Below, piece after piece: positions 29,232 through 41,544 of a stretch of DNA of 64,000 nucleotides. Made by a program: the position numbers and the translations under genes. The notes under the pieces were generated by a model. The model ran no database searches and had not been told where the DNA came from. It saw only the letters and a program-made list of their open reading frames with translations. Within the stretch, counting starts at the first letter, position 1. Every line of letters begins with the position of its first letter. This stretch comes from Hymenobacter cellulosilyticus (lineage in GTDB: Bacteria > Bacteroidota > Bacteroidia > Cytophagales > Hymenobacteraceae). The stretch covers positions 4,888,501-4,952,500 of the forward strand of contig NZ_CP095046.1 of NCBI RefSeq assembly GCF_022919215.1, read 5' to 3'.

Positions 29232-32200
29232 TTAGTCGGCGCGCGTAATTCTGTGCGTGGTCGTGCGGCCGTTCGTTATAACCCTGACTAAGTACGTACC
29301 CCGCGCTAAACCCTGCAGGTTCACGGTGCCGTCGGGAGCACAAGACCCGGCCCATACCTGCCGACCCGTCAGATCGGTGATGCTGACCTGCAGGGGCTCA
29401 GCCGAAGCATTGGCGCCGCGAATCGTGAGCTGGTTTTGTACCGGGTTGGGAAACAGCTGAAGCTCGGAGAGGCCCTCTACGATGGCCACTGCGGAGTACG
29501 ACGCTTTGCCGTCCAGATCGACCTGGCGCAGGCGGTAGTAGGCCATACTAGCGGCGGGCTGCTGATCCAGCACCGAGTACTGCTGCATGCGGCTGCTTTG
29601 CCCTTGTGCGGCTACTACCTTCAAAGTGGTAAAGTCCCGGCCGTTAAGGCTGCGCTGCACGTCGAAGTAGGCACTGTTGGTTTCCGAAGCCGTCGTCCAA
29701 CGAATAGCGACACCCGGGGCCTGGCGCTGGGCCGTGAAGCTGATCAGGGAAACCGGCAGTGGGTTGTCGGCAACGGACGGATCAGTGCTGGCCAGGGCAA
29801 AGTCGCTGAAGGAGGTAAATACGCCGGAAGTAAGCATGGTGCTGGTATTGGTGCTGCGGCCAATATTGTCCCAGCCGCTGCCGCTGTTTTTACCGATAAC
29901 GAAGGAAGACAGCGCCGGATTGGTTACCTCGTCGTCAGCTCCGAAGCTCAGCGTAACGGTGCCGCTGAACGCCGCTGGAACCACCGTGGGCACCACGCTG
30001 AAGTAGCGCACCCGCGACACCCGGGCCAGGTCGCCGTTGAGACGACGGTCGGGGAAAGTAGCATCATTCTGGGTGGCCGTAAAGGTTGTCAGGTCATCCA
30101 GGGAGGCCACGTTCAGCGTCAGGGGGCGGTATTTGCCGTTCTGACCGATAGGAAACAGGTAGCTGGCCGGGGCAGCCGTGGCCGGGGTAGCGTCGATTTC
30201 GCGCTGCAGCGGCCCATTCACGTAGCTGGTAGCCGAGAGCTGGGCAGGCAGAAGCACGGCGCCGGCAGCAAGCTTGAGCATGGCCGAGCCGGAGGTTGTC
30301 AGTACGCCGTTGAGCAGTTCCAAGCCGCCGCTGTTGGCATTGCCCAGCGCGTTTAGGACCATGCCAGTCCCCAGCATTACCCCCGCCGGATTGTTGATTT
30401 GCAGAATCACGTTCAAGCCCAGATACGACGTTCCGGTATTGCTCTGGGTGAAGGCGGACCCGCTGATGGTTTGAGCACTGCTGCCATTGAAAATCAGGCG
30501 GCGCGGCGCGGTCAGGGAGGTAGGCTCAAACCGGAAGCGCCCATTGTTGACCAGATTACCAGCTACGGACATATCGTTGTTCAACGCTACGGTGAAGCTC
30601 ACATTGGCGCCCGTAGTCAGGTTGCCACGCACCACAAGGGCCCCGTTGCCGCTGGTCAGATAAGGGAAAAAGCCAGAACTGGGCAAGGTGCTGGTGGCCG
30701 GGTAGGTCAGGGACAAGCTGCCGTAGGTGCGGCCCGTGGCCGGAATGCTGTAGCTGCTGCCCGCGGGCACATCGAAGTGTACCAGTCCGGTTTCGGTACC
30801 GGCCGCGGTGGAAATATTGTCGAGCAGAGCTCCTACCCCGCGGGTAGTGCGGTGCACGTACGTTCCGCCGTTGTAGATGATAAAGTTTTGCCCGGCTGGC
30901 GTTACGTCTACCGGGTTGCCACTGCCACCGGATGCCGCTCCGGAGTTGTTAATAAAGGTGCCACCGCCGTAGATGACCAGGGCGTTGGAGGCTTTGGTGA
31001 AGCGCAGGTAATCAACTACCGTGTTTGTGTTCGGCAGGATGGCCGTAATGCTGGCTCCGCCGTTGGGGTTGATGGTCAACGAACCCAGGGACAGGGTTCC
31101 CGTGGTTACCGCTGGCAGGGTCATCGTATAGGCCCCGCTTACGAAGGTATGGTCGAGCAATAGTTCTTCGCCCGTAGTAGGCACCTGGTCGGTGCTCCAG
31201 TTTAGTGCGTCGGCAAAGCTGGTTCCGTCGCCGCCCCATCCCAGCGCACCGCAACTACTGCCGACACGGTGCCCGACACCAGCACAGGCGCGGAGAGCGT
31301 ACCGTTAGTGTTGGTAATAGTCCCGCTGTAGGAGCCAACCGTAGTACCGGTCAGGCGCACGTAGATGTCCCGGTTGATGCTGCCACCCGTAGGCGTCAGG
31401 CTGAGCGTATTGGCATCGGTAGTAATGCCGGTGAAGGCCGCCGTAGTTGAAACCTGGAAGCCTGCCGGCGCCGTGATAATGACCGGGGTACCATCAAGAT
31501 TAGAGCCGGTCAGAGTGTACGACTTGCCACCTGAGGGACTGCCCTCAGTAGTACTCAAGCCGCTAATGGCCGTGGGCGACGTGGCGGGCGTGGTCGTAGC
31601 GGTAAGCACGGGAGTGGCGGCGGCTACGGTAATTTTCACCTCGTTGCTGGTTACTGAACCGCAGGCGGCAAAGGAGGAAATTACCTTCACGTAATACTCG
31701 CCGGCAGCAGCAAACTTCGGGGTATAGGTAGTGCCCGTAGCCCCGTTGATGGCCGTGGCCGCACCGCCCGGTAACGGGGCGGAATACCACTGCCGCGAGG
31801 TAGCAGCCGGTGTTTCATTGGCCGTTAGCGTAGTTCCGTTTACATTGATGCCAAGGGTCTGGTCGGCGGTGGGCGTCACGTTTACCCCGGGACTATTAAC
31901 CACCGCAAAAGCGGCCGAAGCTACGCCAGCAGTATTGGGGTCGGTGGCCACGATACGCAGCTTGTAAGCCGTACCACTGGCTGTGGTAGCCGGAATAGTA
32001 ATAGCAATGGTCTGCTCCGAGGTGGCGTTGTTGTTGTCCAGGCGGCCGACCTCAGTCGGTGTGGGGCCAAACGTGCCGCTGGCATCCGAGAGTTGAGCTA
32101 TAAAGCTGTTGGCAGCCCCAAACGGACCAGTGGCAGTAAACGTGGCGCTGAACGTGGCGCCCGCGCAAAAGGCGGTACCGTTGAAGCCGGGCGCTGAAAC

Positions 32201-34836
32201 GGCGTTTGAAACCAATTGCGTCGTACCGTACAGATTCACGTTGTCGACGCCGAAGGTGCCCCCAGCACTGGTTGTGCTGTAGCCATAAATGCGAAAGACA
32301 ACGGTACCCGAAAAAGCGCCCAGGCTGGTGAGCGAAACCGTTTTAACGGTGCCGTACCCACTGCTTGAACTCTGAACGGCACCTACGGTAGCGCCAAATG
32401 TATCGAGGTCGGTGCGTAGCTCCCACTTTTGGGGGCCGGTGCCCGAGGCCCGGTCCTGCAGGGTTAGGCTGGCCGGCGTAATCTGGTAGCCCGGGGCAGC
32501 CGTCAGCCGGAACTCGTAGTAGCCCTTGGTCGTGTCCGACAGTGTGGTGGTGACAGGGAAGCCCGAGGAGCGGAAGTCTCCGGTCGACGTAGGGCTCAGA
32601 TCCAGGCTGCGCTTGAAAGGGCTGCCGCTAACATTGGGTCCGACCGTGGAAGGATTTTCCGGGTTGGTAGCTGCATTAAAATTATAGCTCAGCAATGGGC
32701 TGCCCGGTGTCGTAAACGACTCATCCGCGCCGTAGCTTGTGCCCACATTATTGGTGGCGTAAGCAGCCACGTAATAGAGGGTATTGCCGGCCAGTCCCGT
32801 GAGGGTGCTCGTAAAAGTACCAGAAGCAGCCGAAGCCGTTACCTGCATGACGCCGCTGCCACCGATTCGCGGGTTGGGCGAAGTGCCATACACCACCCAC
32901 GGGCTGTAATGGTAGCACCACCCGACGTGACGCTGCCCCCCGACGTAGCCGAGTTAGACGAAATGTTTGTTGCGGGTGCCGTCGTCACGGCAGGAGCCGT
33001 CGTGACGGTGAAAGTGCCCGTGGCCGGGTACGTGGTAGCGCCGTCGGACAAGACGACGGCCCCGGTTACGGAGCCCGGAGCCACTGTTGCCGTCACAGCT
33101 GCACCCGTAGCTGACACGTTGGTAGCCGCCACTCCCCCAACCGTCACGCCGGTGATGGAACTCAGGTTGGACCCAGCAATCGTAATGACCGTGCCGACCG
33201 GCCCCGTCTCCGGGGTAAATGTGGTAGGAGCCGGCGGTGGTAAAAAGGGAGTGGCTGAGGTCTGCACCCCGGTACTGTAGCCGTCCCCGTTAGTAGTGAA
33301 AGCCTTAAAGAAATACGTGGTGCCGTTCGCCAGACCAGTCACCGTAGCAGTGGTGCCCGAGCCGGCATATACCACAAATTGTCCCCCTCCTAAGTCAGTG
33401 CCCGTGCCAAAGACCTCTTTGGCCGTAAACGTGCCCGCAGGGCTGACCGTGATATTGGCCGTGCTGGCTACCAGCACCGTTTGCGTAAAGCATGAACCGG
33501 GGACTGTCCAACTCAGACTAGCCTGAGCATTGCCGGCCGAGGCAGTCAGGGCACTCACCTCGTTGGTCTGATAATTCACTACCGTCAGGTTAGCGCCATT
33601 ATCGGCGCCCGTGGTAGCCGGGTTGCTGGCATCAACCCGGATCCGATAAGCTGCACCCGACGCTACTGAAGCCGGAATAACAGCGTTAATAGTACCCGCA
33701 TTGGCGTCACTAACCAAGGTTCCGATGCTGGTCGTGCCGATGTAGGCCGTATAGGTGTTAGCGCTAAAAGTACCGGAGGAAGTAAACGGTATGGAAACAG
33801 TTACTCCTGTGCTACCCACACAGTAAGTAGAAGCTGGAATGGCAGTGGTCGTAACCGAGTTGGCGGCGCTGGGGCTTACCGTGAAGTCCAGCGCATTAGA
33901 GGCGGTTCCTGTAGTGGTGTTTTTAACCGTAACTGGGAAAACACCTGCCGTAGCAATGGTGCTGACTGGTACAGCGGCCGTGAGCTGAGTGGCTGTGACG
34001 TACGTAGTAGTAAGGGCCGCACCATCGAAGTAAGCTGTGGCGCTGCTGCCAAAGTTAGTCCCATTGAGGGTAAGCGTAAAGCTACCACTGCCTGCTGGCT
34101 TTGTGCTAGGGTCCAGAGATGTAAGGGTGGGGGCCGGAGCCGTACTGGTTACGCTAATATTGTCTACTGCTATTTTCGGCCGGCTGCCACTAGCACTGGT
34201 GTTAGGCGCAGGATAATTGTAGAAGCGAAGCCGGGCGGTGCTAACATTATCTAATGCTCTGGGCAAAGCAACGTTAATTGTACCCGAGCTGGTAACGTTA
34301 TTCACTACAACAATGGCCGCCGCGGCAATTTCCGTGTAAGATGTACCGTCAGTACTATAATATACTTTTAGTCCACCGGGCCGGCTTCCCGACGAGTTAC
34401 TTACCTGCGCATAATCAAATGCCAGGGCGCCAGCAATTCGGCCAGCGAAGTTCAAGTTAAGGTCGATAGCTACCGCAGAGGAAACGTCATTTCCAGTTGT
34501 CAGAAATAGTAAAGCCTGGGTTCCTTTCTGCACACCGCCACTAGTACCCGAGGCAAACGTGGCCGAGCTAACAGTTATTCTGGTGCCGTTCGGAATGGTA
34601 CCCGTCGTATTATTTATCCCTACACTACTGAAGTAGTTAGCGGCCCGACCTGAGGTTGATATACTAGTCCAGGTAGCTATATCGGAAAATGACTCAGAGT
34701 AGTCTCCGCTGCTGAGCGGGTAGTAACTCTGTCCCCACCCTAGCAATGGGTATAATAAGATAAACAATAGCAAAGCCATCCTGGATGCCAGCTTAGCTTG
34801 GTACTTCAATTCGGGTTGAGTACTGGTTTTAATCAT
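29232..34836 (-). CDS. Large type IX secretion cargo with IPT/TIG and Fn3-like repeats, 1868 aa (frameshifted)
   Basis: Two restored bases, in GGGG near 31240 and GGG near 32905, join three frames into 1868 residues. A signal peptide ends in LLGWGQS. Beta-sandwich domains follow, including two IPT/TIG-like modules (PTLTSLDPSTKPAGSGSFTL; FTPETGPVGTVITIAGSNL) and Fn3-like modules. Next come a region resembling adhesin beta-helix repeats, the SETNSAYFDVQRS module and a type IX sorting domain (LQLFPNPVQNQLTI ... GTYLVRVI). It is Thr/Ser/Gly-rich and almost free of Cys, as in adhesins and matrix proteins. No enzyme motif is seen. The start could be either ATG 34836 or the in-frame ATG 34779. Confidence 0.85.
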
Positions 34837-34959
34837 GCAAGAAACAGATAAAGAGAAGGATATGAAAGCAGCAATCTATCCATTAAAAGTAGATATAATA
34901 CCATTGTCGATTTATATGGCCTTTGTTACGCAATAGTTAATTCGCACAATAGAACATAA

Positions 34960-34991
34960 AAAAAGGCCTCCCGTAACCGGGAGGCCTTTTT
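34960..34991 (-). terminator. Terminator after the 1055-aa cargo gene
   Basis: A perfect 14-bp stem (AAAAAGGCCTCCCG and complement) with loop taac, 20 bp beyond the stop. It isolates this gene from the next. Confidence 0.93.
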
Positions 34992-35010
34992 ACTTGGAGA
35001 GCTAGTTAAA

Positions 35011-38000
35011 CTAGTTCTTAATCAGCTTGCGGCTCACTTTAGCCTCACCTTCACCAACGATGATGATGTAGGTGCCGGGCTTCAGATCCTGCGTGTTCAA
35101 CTCACCCTGGTTCGTCAAGCGAGCCTGGCGAATCTCACGGCCGGTCAGGTCGGTGATGCGAACCAGCAGGCCATCCGTGGTACCGGAGGGCAGTGCTACG
35201 TTTACTACATCAGCACCCTGCGTCGGGTTAGGATACACGCTTACTTCCGTCAGCTTGGTCGTTACAACCACCGTCTTCGAGAAAGAAGCCGTACCATCCT
35301 CGTCAATCTGCTTCAGGCGGTAGTACGATACGCCAGCCAGCGGCTTGGTATCAACTGCATCGTACTTCGTGCGGGTAGTAGCGGTGCCAGCACCTTTCTT
35401 GAAGAGAACCGTCGTGAAGGTCTTGGCATCCGAGCTGCGCTGTACTTCGAAACCGCGGTTGTTGGTTTCGCTGGCCGTAGCCCAGTTCAGCACTACACTG
35501 TTGTCACGCACCTTGGCCGTGAACTCAACCAGTTCCACGGGCAGTGGGTTCTGGGGCTCGTTGTTTGGCACACGGTAGTTTTCAGCATTCAGTACGCCGT
35601 CGTTGTTGAATTCGAAAGCGAAGAAGTAGTAGGTCAGGTTAGGATCCAGGTTGGTCACGGTGAAGTTATCCGAGGCAGCGCTGAACACAACATAGGTGTT
35701 CGACGAAGCTTCGATAGCCGTACCGCTACCAAAGCGGTAAGCACCATTTTCCGTGGTACCAGGGTTGAAGTTCTGCTTATCGCGGGGGAACAGGCTGGTT
35801 GGCAGTTTCTCGTAAGTGCTGCTGGCAATCACCAAGCGGTTCTGACCGTAGCTAGTGCCGGCAGGTGGATTCGACAGGTTGAAGGTGATGGTCGCCGAAC
35901 CACCGTTGCGAACGATAGAAGCAGTCGACTGTACAGTAGGCTCCGTAGCAATAGAGAAGCCTGTGGTACGACCGAAGCCGCTGGTCAGGGCAAACTCATT
36001 ACCGTTGAAGAAGCTGGCATTGCTGAAGAGCAGTTCCTGAGCGGCGTTACCAACGCGGGTTGGGGCATAACGCACCAGCACGTTGCGGGTAAAGTTACCC
36101 TGATCGTCGGGCGTGATAGAGGCCTGGGTTACGTAAGTAGCACCATTGTCCAACGAGAACTGGAACTGTGGCGTCTGGGTAGGGTTACGGTCGTTGATAT
36201 CAGCAGGGAAACGTACGTTAACCTCACCAGCCAGCAAGAAGCCGTCCAGACGAACGCTGGTAGGAGCTGTCTGCGTGCCTTTCACAATGTTGTCGGGGAA
36301 AGCACCGATGCCACGATCCAAACGAATGGTTGGCTCGCTGATACCCGTCACCGATACGTCGAAGTCGGGAGCCGGAGCACTCGAGTTACGAATAGTAGCA
36401 GTTACCGTCACGGCGTTGACACCGGGCACGAAGCGCACATAAATTGGACGCTGGGTTACGTTGCCTTGGCCGTCGGGCGTGAAAGACAATTCCGAGAAGA
36501 AGTTCTGGTTGTCTTCCGAAACCTGGAAGTAGCCTGCATTCGGACCGATTGGACGCACGATCAGTGGATCAATCAGGTTGGTACCAGCCAGCAGGTAAGA
36601 CTGCGATGCCGATTGAGTAGTAGGACGGGTTACGAAGGTAAATTCGTTGCCGTTAGGGTTCGAAACAGAGATGTCCGAAATAGCACCGCTGTTGTTCACA
36701 GCCGTAACTGACACCAAAGTAGGCTCAGCACCTTCGCTGGTGATGTCGATGCGCTGGTTGAAATTGCCCTGAGCAACGAGAGCTACCAAGCGCACCTCAA
36801 TTACCTGCGAAGCAACCGTCCGGTTCACGGGGTTGATGGTTAGCGGGCCTTTGGTAAAGCTACCACCGGCCGAAGCATTCCGGATTTCGATGTTGCCAAT
36901 GCTAGGCGTCAGAACGATACCCGAGGTCAGGTCCGTACCACTTACTTCGAAGCTACGGGTACCTGTGCCACCGCTGCTAGTAACGGCACCGAAGGTCAGG
37001 GCACCTGGCTCTGCTAGTACTACGGGAGTACCCGAGCTAGCCGTGCCGGTACCAGTTACATTCACCAAGCGCGTTGGTGCGTTGGTAGAAGCTACCGTTA
37101 CATTGCTGTTGTAGCTCTGAACGGCCGTAGGATTGAAGCGAACATCAATCTGGGTGCTGGTCAGCGTACCGTTGGTCGGAGTCAGCGTAATAGCGCTGGT
37201 CGTGAAGAAGTTCGAACCAATGCGGATGCGGAAACCGGTCGGAGGCGTAATGGTCACGGGACCTTGCAGGTCCTGGCCGCTAACGGTAAACGAGCGGATG
37301 ATAGTGCTCGAAGTACCAACCGTTACCTGGCCGAAATCACCCAGTGAAGAAGGCGTAGCAGTCAGGACGGGGGAGGCAAGGTACCGGTGCCCGAAACGGC
37401 CACCGATTTGGTAGCAGCACCAGGGCTAGCGAAGGTTACGCTTACGTTGTTGTAAGCAATAGCCTGGGTAGGAGCAAAACGGATGTTTACCGTCGTGTTT
37501 ACATTGCCACCATCCGTCTGCTGCAGTTGCAGAGTAGTTGCATAAGCACCACCATTTACATTGGCGTTGCTTACTTGGTAGCCATTGGGAGCCGTAACGG
37601 TGATAGGACCCGTCAGCGAAGAGGCCGTAACAGCTACAGCCTGGGGCGCCGAAGTGGTGTTTACTACCGTAGGCGTGAAAATACGAGCGTCCGGCGTTAC
37701 ATCGATGGTAGGAGTGCCGGGTGTACCAGTGCCCCGTACAAAGATATTACGAGAGATGTTGCCGAAGAAGGCGTCCGTACCGGTTACGATGATACGACCG
37801 TTGCTAGGATCTACGGTAGTAGTACCAACGGTAGTAGGCCGGAAGCGCACAAAGAAAGTACCACCCGTAGCAGGCAGGGATATGTTAGTGGAATAGTCCG
37901 TTCCATTGACGCTGGCCTCGAAAGAAGGAGCAGTTGCCAGGTTCACCGAAATGGTTCCCACCAGGTCCGTAGCCGTAACCGTGTACTGCTTGGCAGGGTT

Positions 38001-38177
38001 GGATACTGCACCTACTGCAACTGAGCCGTACTCGTCGGGGCTAGTTGGAGTAGTGGTTGGGCTCACGGTAAGGGTCTGAGCCTGTCCCAAAAACGGCAGA
38101 GCCAGCAAGAGCAGCAGTAAAAACCGCCAGTGCGGCTTTTGTACCCACTGCAGGGCACTCAAGTAAGGGTTTTTCAT
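35011..38177 (-). CDS. Type IX secretion cargo with repeated Ig-like domains, 1055 aa (frameshifted)
   Basis: One base restored in a CCCCC run near 37370 gives 1055 residues. A signal peptide (RFLLLLLLALPFLGQAQ) is followed by about seven copies of a roughly 100-residue Ig-like repeat. Typical repeat lines are VTATDLVGTISV, FFVRFRPTTVG and VRGTGTPGTP; they resemble immunoglobulin-fold domains of the choice-of-anchor/Hydin sort. The SETNNRGFEVQRS module and a type IX sorting domain (EVSVYPNPTQGADVV ... KPGTYIIIVGEGE) close the protein. It looks structural or adhesive. Its codons end in A or T more often than those of its neighbours, which may reflect high expression or a separate origin. Confidence 0.87.
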
Positions 38178-38786
38178 AGTATGTTCAGGTAAAGGTTACG
38201 AAAGGAAAAAAAGAAAAGAAGAACAGTTAAGCCTAGGGCCAAAACTCAACGTCATTACGCGCAAACCCAGGAAATAGATTACTAAATTTCACAGGTTAGA
38301 TGGTATTTTTTCGTGATAAAAAAGTACCCAAGCTTTTTTTTGACATGCGCTCCACGACCATATTTCGTGCCAAATGCAGTATTTGTCGAATATATGTGCT
38401 ATATCAGCCAATTTTTAACGAAGCATTCAAATTTAACTTTATAGTTAAATTATAGTATTCCATTAAATATGCATTTAGCATGATATTTGGTTCCACAGCG
38501 CAAAGTTGCATCATTTTTTGTAGATGCCGGACATTTCAAGGCCAGCAATATTTTCCTCTACGTCGAAAGGTTGCTAACTAGTTTGTCGCTAGAAACGAGT
38601 TTGCTCTTCTGCGCTTCTTCCGACAAGCCTTATACAACGACTTTCAGGCGGGGTTGATACAAGGAACCTGGGCTAGTAGTTCAGCTAGAATGCTAGGTTG
38701 TCCTATATTAAATTATAGTGACCTAATAGAGAGGAGCATATATTTTCTGGAAGCCTCGACTTAAGAGCGTAGGTATTAACGCCACA
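38178..38786. other. AT-rich gene-free region upstream of the 1055-aa cargo gene
   Basis: About 600 bp with no convincing open frame, clearly more AT-rich than the surroundings between 38270 and 38480. It should contain the promoter of the cargo gene starting at 38177, but I see no clean TAnnTTTG box on the minus strand. No RNA gene was recognised. Confidence 0.6.
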
Positions 38787-38834
38787 AACCCCATCTGCCA
38801 GACCTGATGCACTTCGGGTCTGGCAGATGGGGTT
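38787..38834 (-). terminator. Terminator after the PD40 lipoprotein gene
   Basis: A perfect 18-bp stem (AACCCCATCTGCCAGACC and complement) with an 11-base loop, 30 bp beyond the stop of the lipoprotein gene. Confidence 0.85.
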
Positions 38835-38863
38835 CGGTTTCAAATAAACTAATACAAAACAGG

Positions 38864-40401
38864 CTATTTCCAATCTGGCAGATTGGCGTTCTGAAACAGC
38901 CGCGTGCGGTTGCGGCCATCAATGTCCATTACCCATACTTCCGGTGCCGACTGATTGTCGTTGTTGACATTGACGAAGATAATCTTCGCACCATCGGGTG
39001 AAAAGCGGGGAAACAGGTCGTTGGTGCCAGCAGGTTTGCCTCCGTTCGTACCCGAGCCGGAGGGAACTACAGACAAGTCGACAAGGCCCGTTCCATCCAG
39101 GCGCTGCATCAGAATGTGAGCATTGAGCTGCCGGCCGCTGGCATTTTCGTACCCGTCCACGTCGCGGGTATAGAGAATAGTACGGCCATCAATGCTGAAC
39201 GAAGGTGAGTCCATGCGCCCGGCCAAGTTGCCGACTACCTGCGTAAGACCGGTACCATCCGCATTCATAGTATAGAATTCCGAGTCGTAGATATTGGCCC
39301 CGACGGTTTGCACCAAGATCTTATTTCCCTGCGCCGTCCAGTCGCACTCCCGGAAGTGCCGGCCGCTGGGGCCGAAGCCAGCTGCGTCAGGCCGGTACCG
39401 TCCCGATTAATGCGCCAGAGCTTGTCGTAGCTGGCATAGATGAGCTGGGAGCCGTCGGGCGACCAGTGGTAGGCAATGCCAAAGTTATTATAGCCTTCTA
39501 CGGGTACCATGTCGGGCGTGAGCTGCCGCTGGTCGGAGCCGTCCCGGTTCATGGTATAGAGCTGGTAGCGCCCCGTAGCATTGGATGCATAAGCAATGCG
39601 GCTGCGGACCGGGCTCAGCTGCGGGGCTGTTTCAACAAAGGCCGACGTGGTAAGCCGTAGCAGATTGGCGCCGGCATTGTCGGAAGAATAGATGTCGGTG
39701 TTGCCGTCTACCTGGCGCACGTATAAGAAACGGTTGTCGGGCAGTGGGCCAGTTTGAAAGCTCCACACCTCCCCTCGCACCGTTTCACCGGCTTTGTCGC
39801 GCACGGTTACCTGCCAGAAGTAGGTGGTGTTGTATTTGAGGTCGGCCACGGTCACGCTGGTGTCGCGGGTGTTGGTCAGCAGCTGCCGCCGGTCGGTTGT
39901 GTTGCTTTCAAACAGGACCACGTCGGACCGTAGCGAATCCGTTTTGTCGGGGTCCGTGACGCGCCAGCGCAGCACTACGCGGGTGCTCTGGCCGGTGGTA
40001 CGGTCAGCGGGGCTGGGGCTACTGGGAGCATTCGGCCGCCGGTTGGTGCCGGAAGCTTTTTCCAGCGGAATGCGCACAATGGTGGTACCGCCTTCGTCTA
40101 CCTGCACATTCACGTTTTCCGTTTTATAATCGGTTTTCTTGACAGCCAGGGCATACTTGCCAATCAGAACGTTGGGCAAATAAAACTGTCCTTCGGCGTC
40201 GGTGGTAAAGGAAGACGTGGCCGGGTTGGTCGTGATTACGGCGTTGGCCAGGGGAGCATTGTTGTTATTGGCATCGAGCACTACGCCCTGCAGATTGCCA
40301 TAGCGGGCGGGCTCAACGGTGTTTTCCTCACAGGCCAGCAGGCTCTGACTTACGAGCACAACCAGCAACAGGCGTGCAACGGCACGTAACGAAGGAAGCA
40401 T
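38864..40401 (-). CDS. Lipoprotein with Fn3 and TolB-like PD40 beta-propeller (frameshifted)
   Basis: Restoring one base in CCCC near 39370 gives 512 residues. The signal peptide ends in the lipobox SLLAC, so it is a predicted lipoprotein. A carboxypeptidase-regulatory-like beta domain (LQGVVLDANNNNAPLANAVI) is followed by an Fn3 domain (PNAPSSPSPADRTTGQST). A series of WD40-like PD40 repeats then appears (YTMNRDGSDQRQLTPD, HWSPDGSQLIYAS, INRDGTGLTQL, PRFSPDGAKIIFVN). Such propellers bind proteins or glycans at the cell surface. It follows csgH by 54 bp on the same strand and may be co-transcribed with it. A role in curli assembly is only inferred. Confidence 0.85.
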
Positions 40402-40455
40402 ACAAAGGTGGGATGGGCGGGGAAAGTCAGGACAGGAAACGGCGGGGCGGCAGTA

Positions 40456-40851
40456 TCAGGGCCGGGCCCCGGGCTGGTGCACCAGGGAATCTTCGGAAAC
40501 GACGCTGCCCTGCAGGCTCAACACGCGCAGCCGCACCCGGTAAAAGTCGGCTGAGGCCACATTGATAGTCGTTTGCGACAAGGTAGCTGTCTGATGAGGA
40601 GCCACGGTAAAATTGCCCGATTGCGCATTGCGGGAAGTCCCGGCGGGGCCGCGTTTGTCGGTGTGCAGCTCGTAGCGCAGCGTTATGGGCTCGGCACCCG
40701 GATTGTGGCAGTGCCCAATCAACGTGAGCCGGTCACCTTCCCGGTGGGTTTCGAGCTGGGCCTGCCCTGTGGGACCTGACGGCTGGGGGTCGTTTTGGCC
40801 GAGCAGCCCTCCTACCAATGGGAATACTCCCAGAATAGATGTGTACTTCAT
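40456..40851 (-). CDS. csgH: CsgH-like curli chaperone/inhibitor
   Basis: A 131-residue exported protein resembling CsgH, known in alphaproteobacteria as a periplasmic inhibitor of premature curlin amyloid formation. The Ig-like core is clear: ITLRYELHTDKRGPAGTSRN, QSGNFTVAPHQTATLSQ, then an INVASADFYRVRLRVL strand. A short hydrophobic start (MKYTSILGVFPLVGGLLG) serves as signal. It lies within the curli locus, 105 bp beyond the csgB-like gene on the same strand. Identification rests on motif resemblance and context. Confidence 0.82.
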   Translation of the reverse strand: MKYTSILGVFPLVGGLLGQNDPQPSGPTGQAQLETHREGDRLTLIGHCHNPGAEPITLRYELHTDKRGPAGTSRNAQSGNFTVAPHQTATLSQTTINVASADFYRVRLRVLSLQGSVVSEDSLVHQPGARP

Positions 40852-40905
40852 AAACAGCTGAATTCTAGCAAAATGAAATATTACAACCCGTTAGCCAAGC
40901 CCTAA

Positions 40906-40941
40906 AAAAGCTCCGGTTGGCCTATTCCGACCGGAGCTTTT
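40906..40941 (-). terminator. Terminator after the csgB-like gene
   Basis: A 12-bp stem (AAAAGCTCCGGT and complement), 12-base loop, 15 bp beyond the stop and followed by T-rich sequence on the minus strand. Confidence 0.85.
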
Positions 40942-40956
40942 CAGCGCTCAGCCTAC

Positions 40957-41544
40957 TTAGGGCATCGTCGTGGCCCGGCCCTGCTCAATGATGATGCGGA
41001 TACCGTTGCCTTTCATTGTTACCTCGTACCCGGGAGCAGTACTGCCACTCTCGCGCTGCACCAGGTTGTTGTTGTTACCCATCTGCTCCACGCTGTAGCG
41101 GCGCTCGTCCACGCTCAGGCGCTGGTCAACTCGGTTGCCGTTGCCGCGCTGCACAATCTCTGACTCGGTGTTGTAGCCGGTTATTTCGCTGGCGGCCACG
41201 TTGCTGGCTCCTACTTGGGTAATGCTGGTGCGGTTTGCGGCTCCACTCTGCAGAATGGCCGCGGCATTATTGGCCCCGCTTTGGGTAATGGAAGCCGTAT
41301 TGCCGCGTCCTACCCCGAGCATGTGCTGGTCGATGCTGCTTTGGTTGAGGCTGCCGTTTTGCTGCAGCAGGGCCTGGTTGGTCAGCGGATTGGCTTCGGG
41401 AGCCGACAGCGCCTGCCCATTCGACTGTTGCACTAGCAGCTGGCCCTGGCTGATGTCTTCCGGGTCACGGCTGGTTTGGGCCTGGGCTAGGTGGCTGCCA
41501 AGCCCGCTGAGCACAAGCATTCCTAGCCGAAATACTGTTTTCAT
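40957..41544 (-). CDS. csgB: Curlin-repeat protein, CsgB-like minor subunit
   Basis: A 195-residue exported protein starting MKTVFRLGMLVLSGLG with cleavage near AQA. About five curlin-type repeats (x-Q-x-G-x-x-N-x(5)-Q) follow: NTASITQSGANNAAAILQSG, TSITQVGASNV, SEIVQRGNGNRV, SVEQMGNNNNLVQ. The C-terminal segment MKGNGIRIIIEQGRATTMP is basic and hydrophobic and unlike a repeat, as in CsgB nucleators that anchor the fibre. Being shorter than the upstream csgA-like gene and carrying this tail, it is assigned to the nucleator role. A CsgA-like role cannot be excluded. Confidence 0.85.
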   Translation of the reverse strand: MKTVFRLGMLVLSGLGSHLAQAQTSRDPEDISQGQLLVQQSNGQALSAPEANPLTNQALLQQNGSLNQSSIDQHMLGVGRGNTASITQSGANNAAAILQSGAANRTSITQVGASNVAASEITGYNTESEIVQRGNGNRVDQRLSVDERRYSVEQMGNNNNLVQRESGSTAPGYEVTMKGNGIRIIIEQGRATTMP

